From Folioceros fuciformis (Eukaryota > Anthocerotophyta > Anthocerotopsida > Anthocerotales), in assembly GCA_049999805.1 (NCBI GenBank), contig JBNGIO010005748.1, forward strand, positions 1-50,800: a stretch of 50,800 nucleotides of DNA, read 5' to 3'. A program made the translations under genes and the position numbers. This document shows positions 1-10,748 of this stretch, piece after piece; the stretch's first letter is position 1; each line of letters opens with the position of its first letter. Under the pieces are notes generated by a model that was not told the DNA's origin, ran no database searches, and saw only the letters and a list, made by a program, of their open reading frames with translations.

Positions 1-445
1 CTTGGTTGTGGACAGTCGGATCCGTAACTTGGGGGCCCTGCTTTTTGGTGGGGAGATTTGGGAATTTTCGCGCTCTGGCTTTGGGGTCCATGGTGGTGGG
101 GAGCTGTAAATCCAACAAGGGATCTAATTACTATGGACAGCAACGAGGCAGAGGTGTGTTGCTCTGGTGAACCGAATAATGGTGGTTGCTATCTGGACTA
201 ACATTGCGCTCCAGGCTACCCTGTTAATTGACCAAGGAATATCTCTCCCTGGTTTCATTGTTGGATTCCGACAGTTTCTCTTCCGAATAAAAACTGTGGG
301 CGCGACCTGAAAGTGAACAATGCATCGAGCGCTCTCGGAACTACAAAAATAATTTTGCACTTGTATGTTCCATGTAGCAGCTCCGTAGTGGATGACCAAC
401 TCCTGTTCGAGATTGATGGTATTCTTTTGTTGACTTGTGCCACAG
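1..445. other. Window start, no resolved gene
   Basis: No open frame here resembles a known protein. The 3' end may hold intron sequence of the broken O-fucosyltransferase gene that follows, because a splice acceptor (CCACAG) lies at its boundary. Upstream exons of that gene may lie here or outside the window, but I could not identify them. Confidence 0.4.
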
Positions 446-1923
446 GGGCAGAGGGGTACTCATGGATATATATCGGTCAAGGCTAATGGCTGGTTGAATC
501 AGATGCGCACAGGGGCAAGGATCTTTTCTCTGCTGGCCTCTGATATCTGCTTGTTGAACAGATTTGGGACATGCTTGCCGTTGCAAGAATTTTGAAATAT
601 AATGCCACCAACCCTAGTTACACCTTTTCTAGAGCACAGCTCTTTGTGGAACGACCAAAGGTTTGGAATTCCAGCTTATACTAGAACTATCACGCAAGTG
701 CATCAGAAGGCCCTTGCTCTCCTTCCTGACATGTTTGGTTTCTGTGCGTTGCAGTGAGTTTAAGGACATGTTTGATTTGAGATACTTCTTTGATACCCGT
801 GAAGAGGACGTGAGGATTGTACAATCTTTACGTCCATCTCTGGCTGACATCACTCCATACGCAAAGAACTTTCGACTCCTGATCTAAGGTCAGACGGAAC
901 CACTGACGATCTAGAGTTTATCAAAATCTCTCTCGACATTTGTCAATAGATGCAAAAATTGAGTTCTTTTATCTGATAGGTCGTATTTTGTTGGCAGCAC
1001 ACTTATTACGAGGAAGAACTCCTGCCTCTGTTGAAGAAACAAAAAGCCTTGTACGCTACACGTGCTGATTCCAGGCTCGCAGTCCTGACATACCTGAATC
1101 TGTGCAAGGTCTGCGGTGTTGCATCAATTATCGTGCATTGAAATATGTTGAGCCTATTGAGAAACTCAGGCAAGTGATGATTGAAAGGTTGTGCTCACAA
1201 TGCCCCTTCATCGCGATCTCTTCACTTAAAGGGAATATCTAACGTCAGGTGCATATACCAGATGTAGATTGTTGGATAAGAAATAGATGGTGAGTTGAGA
1301 CGCAGGGAAGGTGGTCGTCCCGTGACTCATTCTGAAACAGCTATGCTGTTGAAGGCCGTGGGTTACAAAAGCGACGCAACCATGCACATTGTCTCTGGTG
1401 AGATTCATGGCAATGACAGCATGGCTTCAATGCAAGCAGAGTTCCCTAATTCGTTTACCCATGCCATGCTTGTTACTGAGGAGGCGTTATGACAAAACGG
1501 TTTGAGAACAGACTTGCAGCAGTGGACTGGCCTTAGAGAGTGGCTTACTTTCGTCTACACGTACAATGGAAACATGGCACAAGGTCGCCTATCGACGATT
1601 TGAAGGCCATCAGAAAATCATAAATCCTGACAGGTAGGAGTTTCTCTCGGATGGCCTCCTCTGTGTTTTGTGTTTCACCTTAGTCACCTGAACTGTTGTT
1701 GTTGTGCAGGCGAAATTTGATCAATGACTTGGATTCTGGCGAGTTCGAGTGGGAGACGTTTGCCCGGCACGTCAGGGAAATCCATGGGTCTCGGATGGGT
1801 GCACCTCACGAAAGGATAGCTGGCGAGATCGCCAAATTTGAAGAGAGGTTTTATGCTAATCCCTTCCCCGGTTGCGTGTGTGAAAGGAAGGTTAGGAAGG
1901 ATCCTACGAGAGGAGATTATTGA
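446..1923 (+). pseudogene. GDP-fucose protein O-fucosyltransferase family, decayed copy
   Basis: Pieces of a plant O-fucosyltransferase (formerly DUF246; Golgi type II membrane glycosyltransferases) appear in the correct order. They are GYISVKANGWLNQMRTG near 463-513, IWDMLAVARILK near 560-595, SEFKDMFDLRYFF after a good intron ending at 753, TYYEEELLPLLKKQ near 1000-1040, LRCCINYRALKYVEPIEKL near 1105-1170, VTHSETAMLLKAVGY near 1320-1365, FVYTYNGNMAQ near 1550-1580, and a last block ending FYANPFPGCVCERK (1710-1923). The frame is broken repeatedly: a TAA at 885-887, frameshifts near 1075, 1487 and 1540-1585, a TAG at 1533-1535, and a GC instead of GT donor after the first block. The 5' part with the membrane anchor was not found. 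Several independent lesions argue for a true pseudogene, although assembly errors could account for some. Confidence 0.8.
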
Positions 1924-3971
1924 GTGGGTGAGAAGTGTAGGCCAAAATTTCAACACGTTTTCATCAATGTACCGAGTAATCTGTAAGCAATCATGGATGG
2001 TTACGAGCGTGTAGGTGGGAAGGGATTTTAGGTGCATCTTGCACGAGTCACATCCTGCAGTCCGGAATGCTTTGCGAGATGTAGAGAAGACCTCAATTAA
2101 TACGTGCGAATGGGGTGTGCACTCTGGACAACACCTCACGAATTCATGCAATTGGCCGTTGTCCCATCACGGGGTCAAAGGAACAACTTCAGTCACTGGC
2201 CACAATCACCAAGTCACCACATTCGTCACTGGAAGTTTCCGCAACTGCGACCATCAGTAAAGCCTTCAGAATACCTAGTCGCATTCTGTAATTCTTCACG
2301 GCAAGGTTCCGACAGGAGTGGCATCTAGTGAGTCCCTCAGTGTGCACCCGTCACTGGAACACACGACCCACAAACACCCATAACCCATTTGGTGGTAGTG
2401 GAGCTTAAGCTCGGTAATGAATTCCTTAACAATGGTCCTTTAATAATGGAATCACGAGCATGGTGTGCACCTTGTCCGTTATCTCCCGCCTACCGACACA
2501 TCGGTCAACATACGGGAAATTTTCTGTTTGACTCGAGGGCACATAGTTGCAAGGCAGCATTTTCTTCTGAATGTTTGGCATGCTAAAGTTTTGGGCACCT
2601 GTAGTAGGAATTTGTAGCAAGGAAGGAAGGGTGTGTCCACATTGGGAAAGGAGTGCAAGCCATTCAGAAATCCAGGGGCGTGGTGTCCTAGACTTGCGAG
2701 GTGTATACTGTGAACCTCGCTACATCCGTTTCCCACGGATTCCCCGAGAACAAGCCGGGGACAAGGAATCCCATAATAGTAGGGAACGGTCAGCAAGAAG
2801 GCGGAGGTCACAAGGCCCTTATCATGTACTAAAGACAAGACATGCTGTCTTTCTTCACATCTCTTGTGGAACGAAAGCATATGTGCTCTCACTTCCGGCC
2901 CCCGGGTTATGTAGTTCATGCGCTCTTCCTGGTGCCCTTTTGTCTCCTCATTTTCCCTTTCCCAGAAGGAAGCCTCATTGCCCTATAGTAAACAGTCCTT
3001 TGGCTAGAAGTACTGACGTCAAAGTTAAGAACTATTGAAGGAAGAGTGAAGAAAGACGCTAAAATCATTTAATTGTAAATATATTAAATACATATAAAAT
3101 CTTGGAAAGAAAGTACACAAGACTGCTAGCACTGAAGTCATTCGTTTGAGGTCCAACTGACATGTTGATGAAGGATAGCGAGGTCCAACGGTCTTCTTGA
3201 TGAAGGAAAGCTGCTTTCACCAACTCGGAGCAGTTGCAGTGTCAACGGGATGGAGATGAGGGGTGAGTTCAGTTTAGAGCCCAGGGCCATGAGTAATAAA
3301 CAATCAGACGATACTGTATGTGTTTCGTACCGTCGTGCCGGTGGTGTGAACCTGTCTACTGTGGTCGCATGCTCGTCTTATCCTGACCGTCTGTCCCGAA
3401 AGCTTAAAGCTCCTGCAATTCTGGAATTGCAGAGGTCCTCATAGTTGACGACTAGATGCTGACAAAGAAGTTGTTCCACCTTGCTGCCCCCCTGGTTGTT
3501 TCGTGGTCTTTCTGGAGAGCCTACCTTGGATCTGAAAGCTTTGTTGCTAAAAGAATCGGATTGGGAGCAGCTGTGAGGTATCCATCCGACTGCGATTCCT
3601 GGCAATGAGCATGAGCTGACTATCCGCTAGCTGCAGCCTTCAGCACACGCAAGTCTCCGGCGAAGTGAGGTGAAATCTATTTTTAGGCGTGACAGATGGA
3701 CCGAGTAGGAATACTTTTCACTACTGCGGTGCAGGTTGTTTGCAGTCTCTCAGCCACTTGCCCCTGATAGCTGCGCAGTCATGGGAGTTTGATTCGTCTG
3801 AACGCTACTGCCTAGAGCTGCTTGGTGTCTGAGCTCGCCTTTTGTCGATGATGTGCTGTGGGGATTGTCATGCGTGGGCGGAGAACTCTTGCAGGACGGA
3901 GTGGGAGGACGCTAAGAAGTACACAGCTGCTCCAGAGGAAGTGAACTTGAAAGGGAAGGGTAGACTGCCAG
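1924..3971. other. Intergenic stretch, no gene recognised
   Basis: Several open frames of 60-155 codons exist on both strands (the longest cover 2479-2919 and 2571-3038). They overlap each other antisense, have no recognisable motif and lack supporting splice structure. Positions 3060-3110 are AT-rich. The last few hundred bases probably hold the promoter and 5' leader of the strictosidine-synthase-like gene that starts at 3972. Confidence 0.5.
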
Positions 3972-5526
3972 ATGGGTCAGGGGGTCTTCGCGGCTTTGGT
4001 CACGGTTGTCGTGTCACTTGTTCTTGCTGCTGCGTACCGGGCAGTGCTCAGAAACTCTCCTCTACAGGATCCACTGCCTACATATCTGCCACGTCTGCCG
4101 AAGCTTGAAGGTGTTTACACTCCAAACAACTTGCTGCAGGAGGCAAGGAAAATTGGAGTGGGTAAGCTGCCTATGCCGGAGGATATCGTAGCGGACCACC
4201 AAGGCATTTTACATGTGGGCTGCAGTGATGGTTGGGTCAAGCGGGTATGGCCATTTGAGGACAAGGTGGAGAATTGGACCTATGTGGGAGGTCACCCCTT
4301 GGGTCTTGCACTTGGGAATAATGGAGAGCTCATTGTCTGCGAACCTTACGATGAGCTGGTATTTTCCTCAGCATGGTACCCTTCATGGAAAGGCCTTGCG
4401 TGTGAGTCTTCATGGGGCTGGTTCTCTTGTGTTCCCAACTTTTACACGGGCTGTCCATGTCATTCCAGAAATTCAAGCCGTGGCCAGTGCTTACATGCAT
4501 TTACATCTGCTGCTGCTTTCAGGGATTATTGAATGTCACGGAGCAGGGAGTGACGGTTCTCACCGATGAGGCTGATGGAGTCAAATTCAAGTAAGTCTTT
4601 GGCCACCTCAGGATGGACATTTACAGATGCTTTTACAATTCTGTTGGATTCCGACCATTATCGTGTGCTCTTGTGCAAACAGTCCGCTGTTGGTGCTAAG
4701 ATGTAGTTCGTCCGCAGGCTTGTAGATGCTGCCGTTGTGGCAGATGATGGCATGATATATTTCACAGACGCTAGCTCAAAATACTCGTTGAAAAACTGGC
4801 GCATGGATGGCTTTGAGGGCCGACCCAATGGCAGGGTTCTCCGATACAATCCTGCAGACAAGACAACGAGTGTGCTGATCAAGGACTTGCACTTCCCAAA
4901 TGGAATAGCTCTGTCTACGAAGCAAGACTTCCTTGTTTTTGCAGAAACCACGCGGTGAGTTTGTGCAACAATCTACTCTGATATCCAAACTTCAGGTTGT
5001 TGCAGCTTTCACCATGGGGTCTTAATTTTGTCTGTTGCCAGCATGAGACTGCACAAATACTGGCTGAAGGGAGAAAAGCAAAGAACATCGGAGGTCTTCC
5101 TGGACGGTCTTCCAGGTTTTCCTGACAACGTTCATGCCAGTGGACATGGAACTTTCCATGTTGCCCTCGTTTCGGTAGGAAACTTCTTTGTGTTTTTTGA
5201 ATTCCGTGGAGGGAATGGGGGCCTGACAAATGACGCGGCTTCATGTTTCTGAGCAGGCTTCAAGCGCAGGAGTTCTACTACTAAGATCACCGTTTTTGAA
5301 ACATCTAATCACCCTGCTGCCACCTTCCGTGACGAGGATAGTGGATGCCGCATACTCAGGGGCGCGTATCCTTGAAGTGAGCGAGAATGGAAAACCTGTG
5401 AAGATGTATAGCGACTCCACCGGCGAGTTCTTCAATTTCGTAACTGTAGGTCAGCAGGTTGGAGACTACCTGTACATTGGGGGTCTCAATGCGGACTTCA
5501 TTGGACAGCTAGAGCTGAAAAGTTGA
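3972..5526 (+). CDS. Strictosidine synthase-like (SSL/APMAP-type) beta-propeller protein
   Basis: Five exons: 3972-4358, 4523-4590, 4718-4953/4954, 5042-5174 and 5257-5526. They join in frame to 364 residues, within the usual family size. The N-terminus has one hydrophobic segment (about residues 4-21, rich in Val, Leu and Ala) that should act as a signal anchor to the ER. The Str_synth region follows: PEDIVADHQGILHVGCSDG, then YFTDASSKYSLKNW, GRPNGRVLRYNP, LHFPNGIALS, RLHKYWLKGEK and LPGFPDNV. These are blade signatures of the six-bladed calcium-dependent propeller shared with paraoxonases. Most family members outside alkaloid-producing plants do not make strictosidine and are thought to be esterase-like or structural, so I do not assign that reaction. 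The start was chosen because it precedes the anchor segment directly. All four introns are GT-AG and 83-164 bases long. Confidence 0.9.
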
Positions 5527-6404
5527 TGGGATGCCGGTAGTATGGAAAGTTGGTCCCCACTATATCTCAGCTGTACACCGCTCGAACACGCCAAGCCGTG
5601 GCAGGCACTGTGGCCGGAGACCAGACTTGTAGCCGCTTAAGGATACTGAACATACTCCGACGAGTCCACCCAGGCACGACGGTGTACGATGACGGAGACA
5701 AGATAGTTCCAAGCTACCGACTCAAGTGACATCGAAGAACAGGAAAAAAAAAAAAAAAAGTAAGTTGTTTCAGATCAAATCGAAGATCACAGGACACCGA
5801 ACATACTCCAACGAGTCCACCTAGAAATGATGGCCAGAGGAGGGAAATCCCAGTGCTCATATCCGCTGCTAAATGTGTACGATGTGGTGTACAAGAAAGT
5901 TCGCAGGCTATATATAGACTTGAGTGCCACATAAGAAGCAGAGAGAAAAAGAGAGGAAAACGAGAAAAAAACAAAAACGTTGTCTGGGCAATCGTGGGCA
6001 AGAGAGATGAGTGATTAAATTATCGATCGTTCCGAGCTTTCCATGCCCGCTCATCACAGACCTTACGGGATACAGCTGAGTGTGCAAAAAAACAGGCGGC
6101 ATTAGCAACGTGGAAGGTAGTGGCTACCTGGAGAAAGTCTAAGAAAGTTCTTAAGCTTGAATCCATTTCGGTGTGCTGAGCTCATCCAGCAAACCATGCA
6201 CAAGATCTCCTGTGCATGCCGCTGATGCAACTCATCCACCAAGTTGATCGAAACAGCAGCAACATTTCTGTGCCAGCCTTGACGCTTCTCATGCTGCCTG
6301 AGAAGGCACAACAAAATGTCGTACTTGAAACAGAACAAAATGAAGTAAAAATTAGCACGTGGCGGCGGGGTTTGTCATCCCAAACTTGATTTGACCTGCA
6401 CGCA
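5527..6404. other. Gene-free spacer between convergent SSL and BZR genes
   Basis: This stretch should contain both 3' untranslated regions. It includes a run of 17 A at about 5742-5758 and a diverged direct duplication. The block that starts GAACATACTCCGACGAGTCC near 5648 recurs near 5796 with one changed base in that core, and both copies continue with GTGTACGATG. No protein-coding frame with recognisable content was seen. Confidence 0.5.
5640..5945. repeat. Diverged direct duplication, about 148-base offset
   Basis: The segment at about 5640-5740 and the segment at about 5788-5945 share an opening block (AGGAtaC-GAACATACTCC-ACGAGTCCACC), a GTGTACGATG block and an ACAAGAaAGTT-like block, with insertions between them. 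The 17-A tract lies between the copies. Because it sits just after the SSL stop codon, it may be a duplicated 3' end segment. Confidence 0.5.
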
Positions 6405-8604
6405 TCAACCAGCCTCCAGTTCGCGCCTTTCAACTGATTCAGAAGTACACAAGGTGAGAGACAAAGCGTCACGCCTGGAAGGAAAGGCACAGCTTTCATC
6501 CTTGAGAGCTGCCGCCGACCCCTGTTGGTTATAATACACATGGACGGAAGGGAGCTGCGAGAAACCAGTCATCTTGGCCGTAGTGGACCTGGTGCTGTTG
6601 AAGCCGGTTCCCAGGCACAGGTCGTTCACAACCGGGCCATCATCACCTGCATAGTCCTCGTAATTCTCGGACACAGATGCAGACGGCGCTGTGGGGGTGC
6701 TGCCCCCCAGACCTGGCAAGATTGTGGTCTCATATTGAAACTCAGGAGCAGGGAGCATGTTCATATCCAAGAGACGAGTACTGAACGTGGAGACCTCCAT
6801 ATCATCAGGCTCGTTGATGTCGTAGCTGTGGCTCGCACCCAGCTGAGCAACACTTAACGTGAGTCTTCGCTCTTGTCTGTAAACTGCTTGCCGCATAGCA
6901 TTCCTCCGTAGCATTATCTCTGCAGTCCAGAGGGCAGCTATTAGCAGGAGACTGGTGGATTGATTGCACGCCGCTCGTGGACTAAGTTGGGGGGAGGGGA
7001 AAAAACGGAAAAGAAAAGGTACAGTGACAAAACTCTAGTAAGCCATTGTAGAACCGAACCTGAGGAAAGGGAGCTTCCAGGAAGCTGGTGCTGTAACGCT
7101 GACGGAATGCACGTCATTGCCTCGCAACCTCGAGGGCTCAAGTCGTAGCATGGTGTTCCGTTACTCCACTCCTCCTTGACCGCTGACAGGCCATGGCCAG
7201 GCGGCATGCTAAGCACAGTGGTAGGCGTGCCACAACCACCATCATCAATAAATGAGTGAAGGTCGCCCATGGATTGTGCCTTGAGATGATGATGTGCCCG
7301 GAGGTCAGCAGACGAGTCTGCGTGTAGGGCACTTGCCAGAAACTGATACTCGGACTTGCTCCTGGCCGAGATTTCAGAATCGGCTCTGTGAGGAGATCCC
7401 TGCCTTGAACCATTCCCGGCACGACTGGGCGGCACTGATATCAGGGGCTCCGCAAAACTGCAAGCGGGTGGAGGGCCTCGCATTTGAAAAGCGGTGGCGC
7501 TACTGAGGAGGCCGCCGCTGGCGCTCCGCGACAGTCGGCCTGAGCATGTGGTTTCATCACTTTGGTCGCCTCCTTGGCTGCAGGAAGAGGAGGGGCTCTC
7601 GGAGTGGAGACCGAGGCGGGTGTGCATCAAGTCCTGTCCGGCATCGGCATCGGCATCGGCCTCCCCATCGCCTTCGCCATCGCGATCCATGTGGGCTTCC
7701 GATTGCAAATCCTTGCTGGGCATGTCCTGCTGCTACAGGTTCACCAACAAAGCAACACAACAAGGAGTGAGTGAGTGAATGAGTGCGGCGGGTCTACGAC
7801 AAGGTTACGACAAAAAGGGAAGGCAGGCAAGACGGTGGTGACTGGGACAGTTTTTCAAGTGCAAGTGCACGTAATACTGCTGAATCAGATCCCGCACACA
7901 AACACACCTTCCGATAAATGGTGCCGTCCTCTTCGACGTGCCAGCCAGCTTCTGCACACAGAGCTTTGAGCACCTCGNNNNNNNNNNNNNNNNNNNNNNN
8001 NNNNNNNNNNNNNNNNNNNNNNNNNNNNNNNNNNNNNNNNNNNNNNNNNNNNNNNNNNNNNNNNNNNNNNNNNNNNNGCTTTGAGCACCTCGTTGTGATC
8101 CGCGTGCTTGGGAAGGCAGTAATTGCCATGAGCGCGAAGTCCTGCGAAAATCTTGGCCGCAACCGCTCTACGTCGGCGCTCTCGCCTCTTGTTGTTCTCC
8201 CTCTCGCGGGCAGAAGGCATCCGGAGAACGGATGTGGCGCTCCCGGCCGCCTGATTCCTGCCCGGCGGACGGCGCACAATCCATGGGCCGGAGGTGGACT
8301 TTATACAGCCCCGGATGGTGCACTTGCGCGCACAGTCAGCGCTGTCGGGAACAGTAGTATGGCTGTTGTTGTCTGCAACAGAGGCGCCAAATGCCAAGTG
8401 CTGCTGTAGAAGAGGCGTCTCGGAAGCCAAGTGGACGGACGCCATGTGCAAGCCGCTCAAGAGCTCCTTGGTAGCAGGAGTCAGAGGAGTCGTTGTGGTT
8501 TGCCTAGCTCCGTTAGTGCCATACATAACCAGCGCATTGGCAAGCTGGTCCGTCCAGGAGTCGGTCCTCGTCCGGCACGCGTAACGCCAATTGTGCCTGT
8601 ACAT
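6405..8604 (-). CDS. BZR1: BZR1/BES1-family transcription factor
   Basis: Three exons on the minus strand: 8604-7908 (with a 100-N gap inside), 7732-7060 and 6919-6405; the phases fit. Exon 1 encodes the atypical basic helix-loop-helix DNA-binding domain: [39 protein letters not shown] and ALCAEAGW ending TIYRK. These factors bind BRRE (CGTGYG) and E-boxes and carry brassinosteroid output in angiosperms. The last exon ends with LSLTL, an EAR-type LxLxL motif like the C-terminal one of BZR1, which recruits TOPLESS co-repressors. Ser-rich stretches in exon 2 (for example [11 protein letters not shown]) could be GSK3 sites. If the gap is collapsed, the protein is about 589 residues from the first ATG, or about 461 from an internal Met ([10 protein letters not shown]) that matches the usual start. 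An in-frame stop lies just upstream of 8604. The middle is loosely conserved and contains a low-complexity Asp/Gly/Ala tract. Confidence 0.88.
7978..8077. other. 100-N assembly gap that looks false
   Basis: The 15 bases GCTTTGAGCACCTCG lie directly before the gap (7963-7977) and again directly after it (8078-8092). Removing 115 bases (100 N plus one copy) restores an unbroken BZR DNA-binding domain. So the two contig ends probably overlap and nothing is missing. Confidence 0.85.
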
Positions 8605-8910
8605 ACGCCAGCATGAGCCGGCACAGTGAGGTCAGGTGAGGCAGCGGAAAGACGATGGAAGGCAGAGTGAAGACGAGTCGGAGACAGAATTGTTGATGAG
8701 GCTAACTTGGTAAAGGCTGGCAGCCAGAGTGACTCCCTCGCCACAAGTTTGAGAGGCAGGCGTGACATGAGACGCACAAGAGGCTGCCAAAAGCCTCACA
8801 AGAGCAGAATTGAAGAGCCTTTGGGGCGCAGAGAAGCAACAGAGCAAGAATCCGGAGGAGCAAGGCCGTGGCACGTACCTAGCAAGAAGGGGCGCAGCTG
8901 GTGTCAATGC

Positions 8911-8916
8911 CACGTG
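8911..8916. promoter_or_regulatory. G-box CACGTG upstream of the BZR gene
   Basis: A palindromic CACGTG lies about 310 bases upstream of the first BZR ATG. BZR/BES1 and PIF proteins bind such sites, so autoregulation is possible. This is a sequence match only. Confidence 0.3.
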
Positions 8917-9194
8917 TTGGCCTCCATGATTCCAGAAGCAGTCCGTGGGTTGAGGCGGGTTGCCAGCGTCGTGGAAGCTTGCAAGCTTGTGCGTGGCATC
9001 GAGGAGCACGTTTGGAGGGCAGGGCCACAGCGAGGGCAGTAGACGGTCCGGGACGGGGGCAATGCAGCGGGGCAAGGTGTGGCAGATGGTTGGCGTGACG
9101 ACGGGACACGAAAGATGGCTGAGGCCCGGCGGGAGATGAAAGAAAGGGAGCGGGTCCAAGGCGGGGCGGTGTCTGCAGGGATGTGAGAGTCTCC

Positions 9195-9260
9195 AAGCCC
9201 AAGCCCAGCCCAAGCCCAGGCCCAAGCCCAGGCCCAAGCCCAGGCCCAAGCCCAAGCCCG
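9195..9260. repeat. GGCCCAAGCCC-type hexanucleotide microsatellite
   Basis: Alternating CCCAAG/CCCAGG hexamers repeat about ten times. It belongs to a cluster of several different hexamer arrays in this region. Confidence 0.85.
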
Positions 9261-9461
9261 CCGGCTCCCTCACCAGCACCAGCACAGTAGCTCTCCCGCG
9301 GCTCGCCCTGCCATGACAGCGAAACCCGGTGGCGGTGGCGGTGGGCGGTGCCGCTGTCCTCTCGCTCTCTCCCCGGGGCACGGCCAAGGAGCAGCAGCAG
9401 GAGCGGGAGCAGGAACAAGGTGGCGTGCAGTCCGGGCGGATCAAGAAGAAGCGGCCGCGGC

Positions 9462-9490
9462 TGGAGCTGGAGCTGGAGCTGGAGCTGGGG
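9462..9490. repeat. (GGAGCT)n microsatellite
   Basis: About five near-perfect GGAGCT units. Confidence 0.8.
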
Positions 9491-9704
9491 CTGGTCCCGT
9501 CCCGTCCTGTTCGCTCTGGCCGGCAAGCTTGTTACTGCCGAGTGGGAGACGCAGTCGCCTCTCCCAAGCTGCTGCTGATGCTGCACCGTCTCCGCCTACG
9601 ACTGGTAGCTGCGATGGTACAGGAGCGCGGCGATGGCAGCAACACCCTGGGCCGTCTACGCTGCTCTCCTGCCTGTGCCAGCAGCATCATCATCACGATT
9701 ACGC

Positions 9705-9805
9705 TGCCTGTGCCTGTGCCTGTGCCTGTGCCTCTGTCTGTGCCTGTGCCTCTGTCTCTGCCTCTGCCTCTGCCTCTGCCTCTGCCTCTGCCTTGGCCTC
9801 TGCCG
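9705..9805. repeat. (TGTGCC)/(TCTGCC) hexanucleotide array
   Basis: About 16 hexamer units that change gradually from TGTGCC to TCTGCC. This explains the Leu-Cys and Pro-Val strings of the frames crossing it. Confidence 0.85.
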
Positions 9806-10159
9806 CTACCTTGCTCCAGCCAAGCCTTCATCAGGTCTGTGTTCGCTGGCCTGGCGTTGGCGTCCCTTCTCTCTCCCGCGGAAGGAAAGGCCCAGGGGGA
9901 ACCACAATTTGCCAGTTTCGCCAAGATTGTAGGCGAAACTAGCCTTACTCTTGGCCCCAGTGGAAGATGAAGGAAAGAAAAAGACATCGGAAAAGAAGGC
10001 GGCAAAGAAAGGCCAGGCAAGGCAGGGAGGCTCCCTCCCGTTCACCGGGCGACTGGAAGCTGCGTCACAGGCAAGCCCCCTTCCCTTCCCTTTGACCCAG
10101 CCCAACCCCGAGTGCTCATGAACAGAAGTGGTCCGGTGGTCCGGTAACAAGTCCGGTAG

Positions 10160-10237
10160 CAGGTCAGATCAGGTCAGGTCGGATCAGGTCAGATCAGGTC
10201 AGGTCAGATCAGATCAGGTCAGGTCAGGTCAGGTCAG
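10160..10237. repeat. (AGGTC/AGATC)n pentamer array
   Basis: About 15 pentamer units of the form AGGTC or AGATC lie just before the 400-N gap. A repeat of this kind can stop assembly, although about 110 bases separate it from the gap edge. Confidence 0.8.
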
Positions 10238-10348
10238 TCATGGCGTCAGCGTCATTCTGGTTCCAAGATTAAACTGCTGTCAATGATGAAGTGGGGCATG
10301 CAAGTACAGGTCAGGGTAAGTGTAGGAAGATTCATCAGAGACCGGGCC

Positions 10349-10748
10349 NNNNNNNNNNNNNNNNNNNNNNNNNNNNNNNNNNNNNNNNNNNNNNNNNNNN
10401 NNNNNNNNNNNNNNNNNNNNNNNNNNNNNNNNNNNNNNNNNNNNNNNNNNNNNNNNNNNNNNNNNNNNNNNNNNNNNNNNNNNNNNNNNNNNNNNNNNNN
10501 NNNNNNNNNNNNNNNNNNNNNNNNNNNNNNNNNNNNNNNNNNNNNNNNNNNNNNNNNNNNNNNNNNNNNNNNNNNNNNNNNNNNNNNNNNNNNNNNNNNN
10601 NNNNNNNNNNNNNNNNNNNNNNNNNNNNNNNNNNNNNNNNNNNNNNNNNNNNNNNNNNNNNNNNNNNNNNNNNNNNNNNNNNNNNNNNNNNNNNNNNNNN
10701 NNNNNNNNNNNNNNNNNNNNNNNNNNNNNNNNNNNNNNNNNNNNNNNN
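10349..10748. other. 400-N assembly gap
   Basis: A run of 400 N. Sequence on its right side contains CATA/CGTACATACA simple repeats (about 10830-10870). The two flanks share no obvious overlap, unlike the gap at 7978-8077. Confidence 0.95.

Noticed and set aside
2479-3038. Opposing frames of 146 and 155 codons
   Set aside because: They overlap antisense and show no conserved motif, signal or splice structure.
5742-5758. 17-A tract, possibly the tail of a retroposed sequence
   Set aside because: No target-site duplication or processed gene lies upstream of it; it simply falls in the 3' region of the SSL gene.
8632-9970. Long overlapping open frames on both strands (up to 270 codons)
   Set aside because: They run through hexamer repeats that contain no stop in most frames, and the products are simple residue strings without a domain or splice support.
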